Below, piece after piece: positions 17,959-31,812 of a stretch of 64,000 bases of DNA (positions are counted from its first letter, which is position 1; every line of letters starts with the position of its first letter). The notes below the pieces were generated by a model. That model had not been told where the DNA came from, searched no databases, and saw nothing but the letters and a program-made list of their open reading frames with translations. This stretch comes from Coralloluteibacterium thermophilum (GTDB lineage Bacteria; Pseudomonadota; Gammaproteobacteria; Xanthomonadales; Xanthomonadaceae), in contig NZ_JBHSGG010000014.1 of the NCBI RefSeq assembly GCF_042654365.1, positions 98,140-162,139 on the forward strand, given 5' to 3'. The position numbers were made by a program, and so were the translations under genes.

Positions 17959-19011
17959 ATGACCCGCTCCAGCCGCCAGCTCGATTCCCGCGCACGCCAC
18001 CTGCTGCGGACCCTGATCGCCCAGTACGTGCGCGACGGCCAGCCCGTGGGCTCGCGCACGCTCGCCGAGTCCTCGGGCCTGGACGTGAGTCCCGCGACCA
18101 TCCGCAACATCATGAGCGACCTGGACGAGATGGGGCTGGTGCAGGCGCCGCACACCTCGGCGGGGCGCGTTCCCACCGTGCAGGGCTACCGCGTCTTCGT
18201 CGACAGCCTGCTGCAGGTGAAGCCGCTGGGCGAGGGCGAGATCGCGCGGATGCGCGCAAATCTGCCGGCCGGCGCGGGCACCCAGGCCCTGCTCGGCAAC
18301 GTCTCGGACATGCTCTCGGCCATGAGCCGCTTCGTGGGCGTGGTCACGGTGCCGCGGCGCGCGCAGTTCGCGTTCCGCCACATCGACTTCGTGCCGGTGG
18401 ACGGCAACCGCGTCCTCGCCATCCTGGTGTTCACCGACAACGAGGTGCAGAACCGGCTGTTCGAGACGCGCAGGCCCTACGGCCGCGACGAGCTCGAGCA
18501 GGCGGCCAACTACCTCAACGCGCACTTCGCCGGGCGCACGCTGGCGGAGATCCGCGCCCAGCTGCTGCGCGAGCTGCGGGAGACCCGTTCGGCGATGGAG
18601 CGGACGCTCTCGGCCGCGGTCGAGCTCTCCGAGCACGCCCTGAGCGGGGACGACGAGGACATGCTCGTGGCGGGACAGACCCGGCTGATGGGCCTGCAGG
18701 ACCTGTCCGACCTCGACCGGCTGCGCGAGCTGTTCGAGGCCTTCTCCAGCAAGCGCGAGATCCTCCAGCTGCTGGAGCGCACCCAGAAGGCGCAGGGCGT
18801 GCGCGTCTTCATCGGCGAGGAGGCCGGCCTGCCGTCCCTCGGCGGCTGCACGGTGGTGACCGCACCCTACGCGGCCGAGGGCCAGGTGCTCGGCGTGCTG
18901 GGCGTGATCGGGCCCACGCGCATGGCCTACGAGCGGGTCATCCCCATCGTGCAGGCGACGGCGGACGTCCTCGGCGCCGCGATCCAGCCCGGGCGCGCCG
19001 CCGGGGCTTGA
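17959..19011 (+). CDS. hrcA: heat-inducible transcription repressor HrcA
   Basis: Repressor of class I heat-shock genes that binds CIRCE elements. 350 residues. It has an N-terminal winged helix (DSRARHLLRTLIAQYVRDGQPVGSRTL and SPATIRNIMSDLDEMGLV), and a GAF-like domain ending near YAAEGQVLGVLGVIGPTRMAYERVIPIV. ATG 17959 gives MTRSSRQLDSRARHL. First gene of hrcA-grpE-dnaK-dnaJ. I could not find a CIRCE inverted repeat in front of any gene of this cluster; in Xanthomonas relatives the target is mainly groESL, elsewhere. Confidence 0.95.
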   Translation: MTRSSRQLDSRARHLLRTLIAQYVRDGQPVGSRTLAESSGLDVSPATIRNIMSDLDEMGLVQAPHTSAGRVPTVQGYRVFVDSLLQVKPLGEGEIARMRANLPAGAGTQALLGNVSDMLSAMSRFVGVVTVPRRAQFAFRHIDFVPVDGNRVLAILVFTDNEVQNRLFETRRPYGRDELEQAANYLNAHFAGRTLAEIRAQLLRELRETRSAMERTLSAAVELSEHALSGDDEDMLVAGQTRLMGLQDLSDLDRLRELFEAFSSKREILQLLERTQKAQGVRVFIGEEAGLPSLGGCTVVTAPYAAEGQVLGVLGVIGPTRMAYERVIPIVQATADVLGAAIQPGRAAGA

Positions 19012-19097
19012 AACGCACCGTTGCGTCCGCATGTGGCGCTCCGGGGCGCGGCGACATGCCGTGCCGCGACACAGACACGGCCTACAGGACGCACCGA

Positions 19098-19649
19098 ATG
19101 CAGCATCCCGAGAACGAGCAGGGCGCACGCACGCCCTACGACGATATCCCCAAGGACCAGGAGAACGCCGCCGAGCAGGCCGGTCTGGCGGAGGATGCCG
19201 CCGCGGGCCTGGCCGCCGCGCGCGAGGAGATCGCGCGGCTGCGCGAGGACGGCCTGCGCGAGCGCGCCGAGCTGGAGAACCAGCGCCGCCGCATGAGCCG
19301 CGATCTGGAGCAGGCGCGCCGGTTCGCCAACGAGCGCCTGCTCGCCGAGCTGCTGCCGGTCTTCGACAGCCTCGAGGCGGGACTCGCAGCGGTGCCGGAG
19401 GCGGGCCCCGTGCGCGACGGCCTGGAGCTGACCCTGCGCCAGTTGCAGAAGGTCACCGGCGAGCACGGCCTGAGCGTGGTCGATCCCGCCGGCCAGCCGT
19501 TCGATCCGGAGCACCACCAGGCGATCGGCGTGGTGGACCCCGCCGGGCATGCGCCCAACACGGTGGTGCAGGTCGCGCAGAAGGGCTACGTGCTCAACAC
19601 GCGCCTGCTGCGCCCGGCGCTGGTGCTGGTGGCGCGCGACGGCGACTGA
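19098..19649 (+). CDS. grpE: nucleotide exchange factor GrpE
   Basis: Releases ADP from DnaK. 183 residues. The long N-terminal coiled coil (REEIARLREDGLRERAELENQRRRM) leads into the conserved LLAELLPVFDSLEAGL and the C-terminal beta domain (GQPFDPEHHQAIGVV, then VVQVAQKGYVLNTRLLRPALV). ATG 19098 (MQHPENEQ) is preferred over an in-frame ATG at 19008 that overlaps the end of hrcA. Second gene of the chaperone cluster, 86 bases after hrcA. Confidence 0.96.
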   Translation: MQHPENEQGARTPYDDIPKDQENAAEQAGLAEDAAAGLAAAREEIARLREDGLRERAELENQRRRMSRDLEQARRFANERLLAELLPVFDSLEAGLAAVPEAGPVRDGLELTLRQLQKVTGEHGLSVVDPAGQPFDPEHHQAIGVVDPAGHAPNTVVQVAQKGYVLNTRLLRPALVLVARDGD

Positions 19650-19817
19650 ACCGGCGCGCGGCAGCGCCCGCGGCAGGGCGCTCCGGCGCTTGAACCCGTG
19701 AAGGCGGCCCCCAGATCCGGGGGCAGAACAGGCGGCCGCGGTCGCCCAGCTTTTCAAAGACATCCGGTATTCGGCGACGGCCTGCGTGCCGTCCATGCAC
19801 TTCGAGGGAGCACTCAC

Positions 19818-21749
<1,932 letters not shown>

Positions 21750-21899
21750 GCGCAGGACACGGGGAAGCGGCCGTGGGACCGGTAGCGGAGGCTTCCGGTC
21801 TCCGGTCCATGTTCTGCAGCCAACAGTAGGTATCGAAGCCATGCACATCCTGCCGCCGGAGGCTTCTGGCTCCGGGTCCCGGACCCCGAGTCCCGCACC

Positions 21900-23021
21900 A
21901 TGACCAAGCGCGACTACTACGAGGTGCTGGGCGTCAGCCGCACCGCCTCCGACGACGAGCTCAAGAAGGCCTACCGCCGCCTGGCGATGAAGCACCACCC
22001 GGACCGCAATCCGGGCAACGCCGAGGCGGAAGCGGCCTTCAAGGAGGCGAAGGAGGCCTACGAGGTGCTCTCCGACGCCGGCCGGCGGCGCGCCTACGAC
22101 CAGCACGGCCACGCGGCCTTCGAGCACGGCATGGGCGGCGGCGGTGCCGCCTACGGCGACGTGGGCGACATCTTCGGCGACATCTTCGGCAGCATCTTCG
22201 GCGGCGGTCGCGGCAGCCGCGGTCCGGCGCGCGGCGCCGACCTGCGCTACGTGCTCGACATCGACCTGGAGGAAGCGGTCGCGGGCGTCGAGCGCGAGAT
22301 CGTGGTGCCGAGCCTGGTCGGCTGCAGGAGCTGCGGCGGCTCCGGCTCGGAGGACGGCGCGGTCGAGACCTGCGGCACCTGCAGCGGCATGGGCCAGGTG
22401 CGCCTGCAGCGCGGGATCTTCTCGGTGCAGCAGCCGTGCCCGACCTGCGGCGGCCGCGGCAAGGTCATCAAGAATCCCTGCCGCCGCTGCCACGGCAACG
22501 GCCGGGTCGAGGAGGACAAGACCCTGCAGGTCAGGATCCCGCCGGGCGTGGACACCGGCGACCGCATCCGCCTGCAGGGCGAGGGCGAGGCCGGGCCGCC
22601 CGGCGCCGCCAACGGCGACCTCTACGTGGAGATGCGGGTGCGCGAGCACCCGATCTTCCAGCGCGACGGCGACGACCTCTACTGCGAGGTGCCGATCCGC
22701 TTCTCGCAGGCGGCCCTGGGCGCGGTGATCGAGGTGCCGACGCTGACCGGTGCGGCGGAGATCCGCCTGCCCGCCGAGACGCAGACCGGGAAGATGTTCC
22801 GCCTGCGCGGCAAGGGCGTGAAGTCCGTGCGCAGCGCCGCCCCCGGCGACCTGATGTGCCGCGTGGTGGTGGAGACGCCCGTCAACCTCACCGCAGAGCA
22901 GCGGCGCCTGCTCGAGGAGTTCGAGGCGACCTTCGAGGGCGAGCACGCGCGCCGGCACTCGCCGAAGTCGAGCACCTTCCTGGACGGCGTGAAGTCCTTC
23001 TGGGAACGCATGACCTCCTGA
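21900..23021 (+). CDS. dnaJ: chaperone protein DnaJ (Hsp40)
   Basis: DnaK co-chaperone that stimulates its ATPase. 373 residues. J domain with HPD (MKHHPDRNPG), Gly-rich GGGGAAYGDVGDIFGDIFGS linker, four CxxCxGxG zinc repeats (CRSCGGSG, CGTCSGMG, CPTCGGRG, CRRCHGNG), and C-terminal substrate domains. Start MTKRDYYEVLGVSRTASDDEL at 21900. A hairpin with a T-rich tail follows its stop, ending the hrcA cluster. Confidence 0.98.
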   Translation: MTKRDYYEVLGVSRTASDDELKKAYRRLAMKHHPDRNPGNAEAEAAFKEAKEAYEVLSDAGRRRAYDQHGHAAFEHGMGGGGAAYGDVGDIFGDIFGSIFGGGRGSRGPARGADLRYVLDIDLEEAVAGVEREIVVPSLVGCRSCGGSGSEDGAVETCGTCSGMGQVRLQRGIFSVQQPCPTCGGRGKVIKNPCRRCHGNGRVEEDKTLQVRIPPGVDTGDRIRLQGEGEAGPPGAANGDLYVEMRVREHPIFQRDGDDLYCEVPIRFSQAALGAVIEVPTLTGAAEIRLPAETQTGKMFRLRGKGVKSVRSAAPGDLMCRVVVETPVNLTAEQRRLLEEFEATFEGEHARRHSPKSSTFLDGVKSFWERMTS

Positions 23022-23027
23022 TGCGGC

Positions 23028-23055
23028 ACCGGGCGCCACGCCCGGTTTCGCTTGT
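23028..23055 (+). terminator. probable rho-independent terminator after dnaJ
   Basis: ACCGGGCG (23028-23035), a CCA loop and CGCCCGGT (23039-23046) form an 8-bp stem followed by TTCGCTTGT, starting 7 bases after the dnaJ stop. Confidence 0.6.
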
Positions 23056-23086
23056 CGGTTCGCGGAGCGGCGGCTAGCCTTCCGCG

Positions 23087-23815
23087 ATGCGCGACGACAG
23101 CCCGATCCGACTTCTCATCCACGGCGCCAGCGGGCGCATGGGCCAATCCATCGTGCGCCTGCTGCACGGCGACGGCCGCTTCGCGCTGGTGGCGCTGGTG
23201 GCGCGCAGCCCGGTGCAGGCGCCGGACGGGGTCGAGGTGCTGGCGCCCGACCGGCTCGACGCCGCGCCCGAGTTCGATCTCGCGATCGACTTCAGCCTGC
23301 CCGAGGCGTTCGACGCCATCCTCCACGTCTGCCACGAACGCCGCTCGGCGCTGGTGAGCGGCACCACCGGCCTCGCGCCGGCGCAGTGCGCGGCGCTGGA
23401 CGCCGCGGCGCTCGACATCCCCGCACTGTGGGCGGCGAACTTCAGCCTGGGCGTCGCCGTCATGGCCGCACTGGCGCGTCGTGCCGCCGCGGCGGTGCCG
23501 GGCTGGGACTGCGACATCGTCGAGGCTCACCACGTACACAAGAAGGACGCGCCCTCCGGCACCGCACTGGCGCTGGGCGCGGCGGTGGAGCAGGGGCGCG
23601 GGCGGGAGCCGGCCTACGCGAGCCTGCGCGCCGGCGACATCGTCGGCGAGCACACCGTGCAGTTCGCCACCGCGGGCGAGCGCATCGAGCTGGTCCACCG
23701 CGCCACCAACCGCGACATCTTCGCCCGCGGCGCGATCGAGGCGGCCGCCCGGCTCGCCCAGCAGCCGCCGGGCCAGTACCGCTTCGCGGACCTCATGTTC
23801 CCCGGGCTCGACTGA
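23087..23815 (+). CDS. dapB: 4-hydroxy-tetrahydrodipicolinate reductase
   Basis: NAD(P)H-dependent reductase of lysine and diaminopimelate synthesis. 242 residues. Nucleotide-binding loop IHGASGRMGQSIVRLL at the N-terminus, substrate and catalytic motif DIVEAHHVHKKDAPSGTALALG (His pair and Lys), and C-terminal HRATNRDIFARGAIEAA. Encoded between the dnaJ terminator and carA, as in many gammaproteobacteria where dapB-carA-carB are adjacent. Confidence 0.95.
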   Translation: MRDDSPIRLLIHGASGRMGQSIVRLLHGDGRFALVALVARSPVQAPDGVEVLAPDRLDAAPEFDLAIDFSLPEAFDAILHVCHERRSALVSGTTGLAPAQCAALDAAALDIPALWAANFSLGVAVMAALARRAAAAVPGWDCDIVEAHHVHKKDAPSGTALALGAAVEQGRGREPAYASLRAGDIVGEHTVQFATAGERIELVHRATNRDIFARGAIEAAARLAQQPPGQYRFADLMFPGLD

Positions 23816-24184
23816 GCCCGGTCCGCGGCGTGCGTGGAGAGGAGTGAGAAGCGAGGACGCCTGTGCCGCGTTTGCGCGGCCTGCTCCTTCTCCGCCAGGC
23901 AGGATTCTGCCTTGGGGTGAACGCGAAGCGCCCAGGGAACCAGGGCGGTCGCCCAGCCTTTCCCGCTCCTGATTCTCGCTCCTTGCCTGAAGGTCGTGAA
24001 CGGCGGCCGCGGGGCGATGTCATCCGGTCGTCATGCCGCTGGCGTGAAGCCCCCGCGCCCGCTAGAATTCCGGCTCGCCGTAACCCCCTACCTCGACCCG
24101 CCCGGATCGGTTCCTGACGCCGCATCCGCGGGTTTTCGCGCATCCAAAGGCAGCGCGGCGAGGCCCAGCCTGGCGAGACCCCAA
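23816..24184 (+). other. dapB-carA intergenic region (369 bases)
   Basis: No coding frame is convincing. TAGAAT at 24063-24068 could be a -10 box for carA, giving a leader of over 100 bases, but the -35 region is poor. A pyrimidine- or arginine-responsive site could not be identified by eye. Confidence 0.35.
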
Positions 24185-25309
24185 GTGACCCAACCCGCAA
24201 TCCTCGCACTCGAAGACGGCAGCGTATTCGAGGGCGTCTCCGTCGGCGCAGCCGGCAGCCGTGTCGGCGAGGTGGTGTTCAACACCGCCATGACCGGCTA
24301 CCAGGAAATCCTGACCGATCCCTCCTACGCGCGGCAGTTGGTCACGCTGACCTATCCGCACATCGGCAACACCGGCTGCACCGACCAGGACAACGAGTCG
24401 TCCCGGGTCTGGGCCTCCGGCCTGATCTGCCGGGACGTGCCGCGCCGGCCCTCGAACTGGCGCAGCCAGCTGTCGCTGCCCGAGTGGCTGCGGAAGAACG
24501 ACACCGTCGCCATCGCCGACATCGACACCCGCCGGCTCACCCGCCTGCTGCGCTCGACCGGCGCGCAGAACGGCTGCCTGGTGGCGGGCGAGGGCATCGA
24601 TGCCGACGCCGCCGTGGAGGCGGCGCGCAAGTTCCCCGGCCTGAAGGGCATGGACCTCGCGAAGGAGGTCGGCGTGCGCGAGCGCTACACCTGGACCGAG
24701 GGTCGCCTCGACATGGACACCGGCACCTTCGCGCAGAGCGAGGGCCGCTTCCACGTCGTCGCCTTCGACTACGGCGTCAAGACCAACATCCTGCGCATGC
24801 TCGCCGAGCGTGGCTGCCGCATCACCGTGCTGCCGCCGCAGACCCCCGCGTCCGAAGCGCTGGCGCTGCAGCCGGACGGCATCTTCCTGGCCAACGGCCC
24901 CGGCGATCCGGCGCCGTGCGATTACGCCATCGCGGCCATCCGCGAGGTGCTCGCGGCGAAGGTCCCGACCTTCGGCATCTGCCTCGGCCACCAGCTGCTG
25001 GCGCTCGCCGCCGGCGCGCGGACGGTCAAGATGAAGCACGGCCACCACGGCGCGAACCACCCGGTGATCGACCTCGACACCGGCCGCGTGATGATCACCA
25101 GCCAGAACCACGGCTTCGCGGTGGACGAGACGACGCTGCCGCCCAACGTCCGCGTCACCCACCGCTCGCTGTTCGACAACACCAACCAGGGCATCGCCTT
25201 GACCGACGCACCCGCCTTCGGCTTCCAGGGCCACCCCGAGGCCAGCCCGGGCCCGCAGGACGTGGCCGGCATGTTCGACACGTTCGTTTCGATGATGGAG
25301 GCCCGCTGA
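24185..25309 (+). CDS. carA: carbamoyl-phosphate synthase small subunit
   Basis: Glutamine amidotransferase subunit supplying ammonia to CarB for arginine and pyrimidine synthesis. 374 residues. N-terminal domain LALEDGSVFEGVSVGA and FNTAMTGYQEILTDPSY; class I GATase with nucleophile Cys in FGICLGHQLLALAAG and the catalytic His-Glu near FGFQGHPEASPGPQD. The GTG at 24185 (VTQPAILALEDG) matches the family start; the frame is open upstream but non-homologous. The stop is one base before the carB ATG. Confidence 0.96.
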   Translation: MTQPAILALEDGSVFEGVSVGAAGSRVGEVVFNTAMTGYQEILTDPSYARQLVTLTYPHIGNTGCTDQDNESSRVWASGLICRDVPRRPSNWRSQLSLPEWLRKNDTVAIADIDTRRLTRLLRSTGAQNGCLVAGEGIDADAAVEAARKFPGLKGMDLAKEVGVRERYTWTEGRLDMDTGTFAQSEGRFHVVAFDYGVKTNILRMLAERGCRITVLPPQTPASEALALQPDGIFLANGPGDPAPCDYAIAAIREVLAAKVPTFGICLGHQLLALAAGARTVKMKHGHHGANHPVIDLDTGRVMITSQNHGFAVDETTLPPNVRVTHRSLFDNTNQGIALTDAPAFGFQGHPEASPGPQDVAGMFDTFVSMMEAR

Positions 25310-25310
25310 G

Positions 25311-28534
<3,224 letters not shown>

Positions 28535-28538
<4 letters not shown>

Positions 28539-29017
28539 CCACACGCATCCCGCTGACCGCCGCAGGCGCCGCGCGCCTGCGCGCCGAACTCGACGAGCTG
28601 ACCCGGGTGAAGCGCCCGGCCGTCATCGCCGCCATCGCCGAAGCCCGCGAGCACGGCGACCTCAAGGAGAACGCGGAGTACCACGCGGCCCGCGAGCAGC
28701 AGGGCTTCATCGAGGGGCGCATCAAGCAGCTCGAGGGCGACCTGTCGCACGCCGAGATCATCGATCCCGCCAAGCTCAACCCGGGCGGCAAGGTCGTGTT
28801 CGGCGCCACCGTGGTGCTGGCCGACGTGGAGACCGACGAGGAGAAGACCTACCAGGTGGTGGGCGACCTCGAGGCCGACATCAAGCAGAACCGCATCTCC
28901 ATCTCGTCGCCGCTGGCGCGTGCGCTGATCGGCAAGGAGGCGGGGGACACGGTCGTGCTCGACGCGCCCGGCGGGCAGCGCGAGTTCGAGCTGGTGGACG
29001 TCCGCTACGACACCTGA
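28535..29017 (+). CDS. greA: transcription elongation factor GreA
   Basis: Rescues backtracked RNA polymerase by stimulating transcript cleavage. 160 residues. The N-terminal coiled coil carries the tip acidic residues (AREHGDLKENAEYHAAREQQ), and the C-terminal FKBP-like domain ends SPLARALIGKEAGDTV and FELVDVRY. Start ATG overlaps the carB stop. The following order, greA-rpfE-recJ, marks entry into the rpf locus known from Xanthomonas. Confidence 0.97.
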
Positions 29018-29031
29018 GCGCCGCGCGCGCG

Positions 29032-29946
29032 ATGCTGACCCTGCTGCTTCCGCCGGCCGCCCGGCTCGGCGGCGCCCTCGGGCGCGACGCGGGCCTGCGC
29101 CTGGCCCGGGCCGACCGCGGCCCGGCCGGGCGCGAGGGCTTCCGTGCGCAGCTCGAACGCCACTTCGAGCTGCTCCCGCGGGGCTGGCCGATGGCCGCGC
29201 TCACGCGGCAGCAGGACGCGGGCGACGCGGGGGGGCAGGTCTGGCTGCGCGCCGATCCGGCGCACGTGCGGGTCGAGATCAACGGCGGACGCCTGCTCGC
29301 CTGCGGCGGCTTCGGCCTGGCGCCGGCCGAGGTGGAGGACCTGCTGCGTCCGCTGAAGCCGCTGTTCGGCGATGCGGGATGCCCGATCTCCGCGCCGCAT
29401 CCCGACCGCTGGTACCTGATGCTGCCGCCCGGGACGCCGCTGCCGGCGTTCTCGGAGCCGGATGCGGCGCTGGGCGACGAACTGCTCGACCATCTGCCCG
29501 AAGGCCCTGAGGGGCGCCGCTGGCGCGCCCTGATGAACGAGGCGCAGATCGTGCTGCACAACCATCCGCTCAACGCCGCGCGCGCCCAGCGCGGCCTGCC
29601 GGCGATCAACGCGCTGTGGTTCTGGGGCGGCGGCGTGCTGCCCGACGCGGTGCGCAGCCAGGCCGGGCACGTGCGCAGCGGCGATGCCGAACTGCGCGCG
29701 CTGGCGGCCGCGGCCGGCCTGCGCCTGGACGATGCGGCGGATGCCGGCGACGCGCTGCTGGACCTGCGCGGCGTGCGCGACGCGGGCGAGCTCGAACGCG
29801 ACTGGCTGGCGCCGGCGTTCGCCGCCCTCGATGCAGGGGACCTCGACACGCTCGTGCTCGACCTCGCCGACGGCCAGCGCTGGACGCTGCGCCGCGGCCA
29901 GCGCTGGCGGCTGTGGCGCCGGCGGCCCGCCGCGTTCGCGTCCTGA
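29032..29946 (+). CDS. rpfE: RpfE-type regulatory/phosphoglycerate-mutase-like protein
   Basis: 304-residue protein. Position between greA and recJ and features such as WPMAALTRQQDAG, MNEAQIVLHNHPLNAARAQRGLPAIN and LWFWGGGVLPD match the Xanthomonas RpfE family, sometimes annotated as a phosphoglycerate-mutase-like protein. No enzymatic activity has been firmly shown for it, and I see no clear catalytic signature. No signal peptide; probably cytoplasmic. It begins 14 bases after greA and recJ begins 10 bases after it, so it is likely co-transcribed with both. Confidence 0.8.
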   Translation: MLTLLLPPAARLGGALGRDAGLRLARADRGPAGREGFRAQLERHFELLPRGWPMAALTRQQDAGDAGGQVWLRADPAHVRVEINGGRLLACGGFGLAPAEVEDLLRPLKPLFGDAGCPISAPHPDRWYLMLPPGTPLPAFSEPDAALGDELLDHLPEGPEGRRWRALMNEAQIVLHNHPLNAARAQRGLPAINALWFWGGGVLPDAVRSQAGHVRSGDAELRALAAAAGLRLDDAADAGDALLDLRGVRDAGELERDWLAPAFAALDAGDLDTLVLDLADGQRWTLRRGQRWRLWRRRPAAFAS

Positions 29947-29956
29947 GACCATCGGG

Positions 29957-31675
29957 GTGAGCGCAGCGCTTCGCATCCGCCGACGGGTGGTGCCGCCGCA
30001 CGGGCCGTGGGTCTCCACCCACCCGGTGCTGCAGCGGATCTACGCCGCGCGCGGTGCCTGCGACGAGGCCGCCGCGGAACTGCGGCTGGCGCGCCTGCAT
30101 GCGCCCGACAGCCTCGGCGGCCTCGACGCGGCGACCGGCCTGCTCGCCGACGCCATCGAGAACGACCGCCACATCGTCGTCGTCGGGGACTTCGACTGCG
30201 ACGGCGCCACCGGCACCGCGGCCGCCGTGCTCGGCCTGCGCGCGCTCGGCGCGCGCCGCGTGTCCTATCGCATCCCGCATCGCGTGGAGCACGGCTACGG
30301 CCTGTCGCCCGCGCTGGTCGAGGACCTCGCCGCGCTGGCGCCCGACCTGCTGCTCACCGTCGACAACGGCATCGCCTGCCTGGCCGGAGTGGCGGCGGCC
30401 CGCGCGCGCGGCTGGCAGGTGGTCGTCAGCGACCACCACCTGCCGGGCCCCGCGCTGCCGGAGGCCGACGCCATCGTCAATCCGAACGCGCCCGGCTGCG
30501 GCTTCCCGAGCAAGTGCGTGGCCGGCGTCGGCGTCGTGTTCTACCTGCTGCTGGCGCTGCGCCGCGTCCTGCACGGGCGCGGCCGCTTCGCGGGGCCGCC
30601 GCCGGATCTGGCCGAGCTGCTGGACCTGGTCGCGGTCGGCACCGTCGCGGACCTGGTGCGCCTCGACTACAACAACCGCGTGCTGGTCGCCGCCGGCCTG
30701 CGTCGCCTGCGCGAGGGGCGCTGCCGCCCGGGGCTGCGCGCCCTGGCGGAGGTCGCCGGGCGGCCGCTCGCGCTGCTCTCCGCCACCGACATCGCCTTCG
30801 CACTGGCGCCGCGGCTGAACGCGGCGGGGCGCCTGGAGGACATGAGCGTCGGCGTGGAATGCCTGCTCGCCACGGACCCCGACCACGCCCGCCAGCTCGC
30901 GGCGGTGCTCGACGGGATCAACGGCGAGCGGCGCGCCCTGCAGCAGCAGATGGTGGACGAGGCCGACGCGCTCGCCGCGGCGGTGGCGCTCGATGCGGGC
31001 GCACTGCCGCCGGCGCTGTGCCTGTACGACCCGGGCTGGCACCCGGGCGTCGTGGGCCTGGTGGCCTCCAAGCTCAAGGAGCGCCTGCACCGGCCGGTGA
31101 TCGCCTTCGCGCCGGTGGAGCCGGGCAGCGACGCGCTGCGCGGCTCGGCGCGCTCGATTCCCGGCTTCCACATCCGCGATGCGCTGGCGGCGGTGGACGC
31201 GCGCTGCCCCGGGCTGATCCCGCGCTTCGGCGGACACGCCATGGCCGCCGGCCTCTCGCTGCCGCAGGCGGCGCTGCCCGCGCTCGCCGAGGCCTTCATC
31301 GGCCACGCGCAGGAGACCCTCGACGCCGCGCTCCTGCAGCGCGAACTGGAGAGCGACGGGCCGCTGGACCCGCAGGACTTCTGCCGCGAACTCGCGGAGC
31401 TGCTGCGGGCGGCCGGACCCTGGGGGCAGGGCTTCCCGGAGCCGGTCTTCGACAACGAGTTCGAGGTGCTCGACGTGCGGGAGCTGGGTGGCGGCCGCCA
31501 CCTGCGCCTGCGCCTGCGGCTCCCGGGTTCGCCGGTCACGGTCACAGGGCTCCGCTTCGGCTGGGACGGCACCATGCCGCCCGGGCGCGTCCGCGCGGCC
31601 TTCCAGCTGGACACCGACGACTACCGCGACCGGCGCGACATCCAGCTCCTGCTGCGGCACATCGAGCCGGCCTGA
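29957..31675 (+). CDS. recJ: single-stranded-DNA-specific exonuclease RecJ
   Basis: 5'-3' exonuclease in recombination and mismatch repair. 572 residues from GTG 29957 (VSAALRIRRRVVPPHG). DHH motifs: VVVGDFDCDGATGTAA, LLLTVDNGIA, VVVSDHHLPG, AVGTVADLV. DHHA1 part: PGWHPGVVGLVASKLKERLHRPV and PRFGGHAMAAGLSL. A C-terminal OB-type region follows. It lies between rpfE and a repeat protein in the rpf gene order. Confidence 0.95.
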   Translation: MSAALRIRRRVVPPHGPWVSTHPVLQRIYAARGACDEAAAELRLARLHAPDSLGGLDAATGLLADAIENDRHIVVVGDFDCDGATGTAAAVLGLRALGARRVSYRIPHRVEHGYGLSPALVEDLAALAPDLLLTVDNGIACLAGVAAARARGWQVVVSDHHLPGPALPEADAIVNPNAPGCGFPSKCVAGVGVVFYLLLALRRVLHGRGRFAGPPPDLAELLDLVAVGTVADLVRLDYNNRVLVAAGLRRLREGRCRPGLRALAEVAGRPLALLSATDIAFALAPRLNAAGRLEDMSVGVECLLATDPDHARQLAAVLDGINGERRALQQQMVDEADALAAAVALDAGALPPALCLYDPGWHPGVVGLVASKLKERLHRPVIAFAPVEPGSDALRGSARSIPGFHIRDALAAVDARCPGLIPRFGGHAMAAGLSLPQAALPALAEAFIGHAQETLDAALLQRELESDGPLDPQDFCRELAELLRAAGPWGQGFPEPVFDNEFEVLDVRELGGGRHLRLRLRLPGSPVTVTGLRFGWDGTMPPGRVRAAFQLDTDDYRDRRDIQLLLRHIEPA

Positions 31676-31812
31676 GCGGGCGGTCCCTGCGGCCGCCTGT
31701 CGCGGGTTTCATCTTCGTGATGACGGAGTGACGATATCGGCGGAGAATGGCAGGGTGCCGCATCCCGCGGCCTCCGGCCGCGGGCCGGCACGATCAAGAA
31801 CAAGGACAGGAC

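Noticed and set aside
17812..19817. CIRCE element for HrcA
   Set aside because: No TTAGCACTC-N9-GAGTGCTAA-like inverted repeat could be found in front of hrcA, grpE or dnaK.
23863..24117. 84-codon frame before carA
   Set aside because: No recognisable protein character or ribosome binding site; treated as intergenic.
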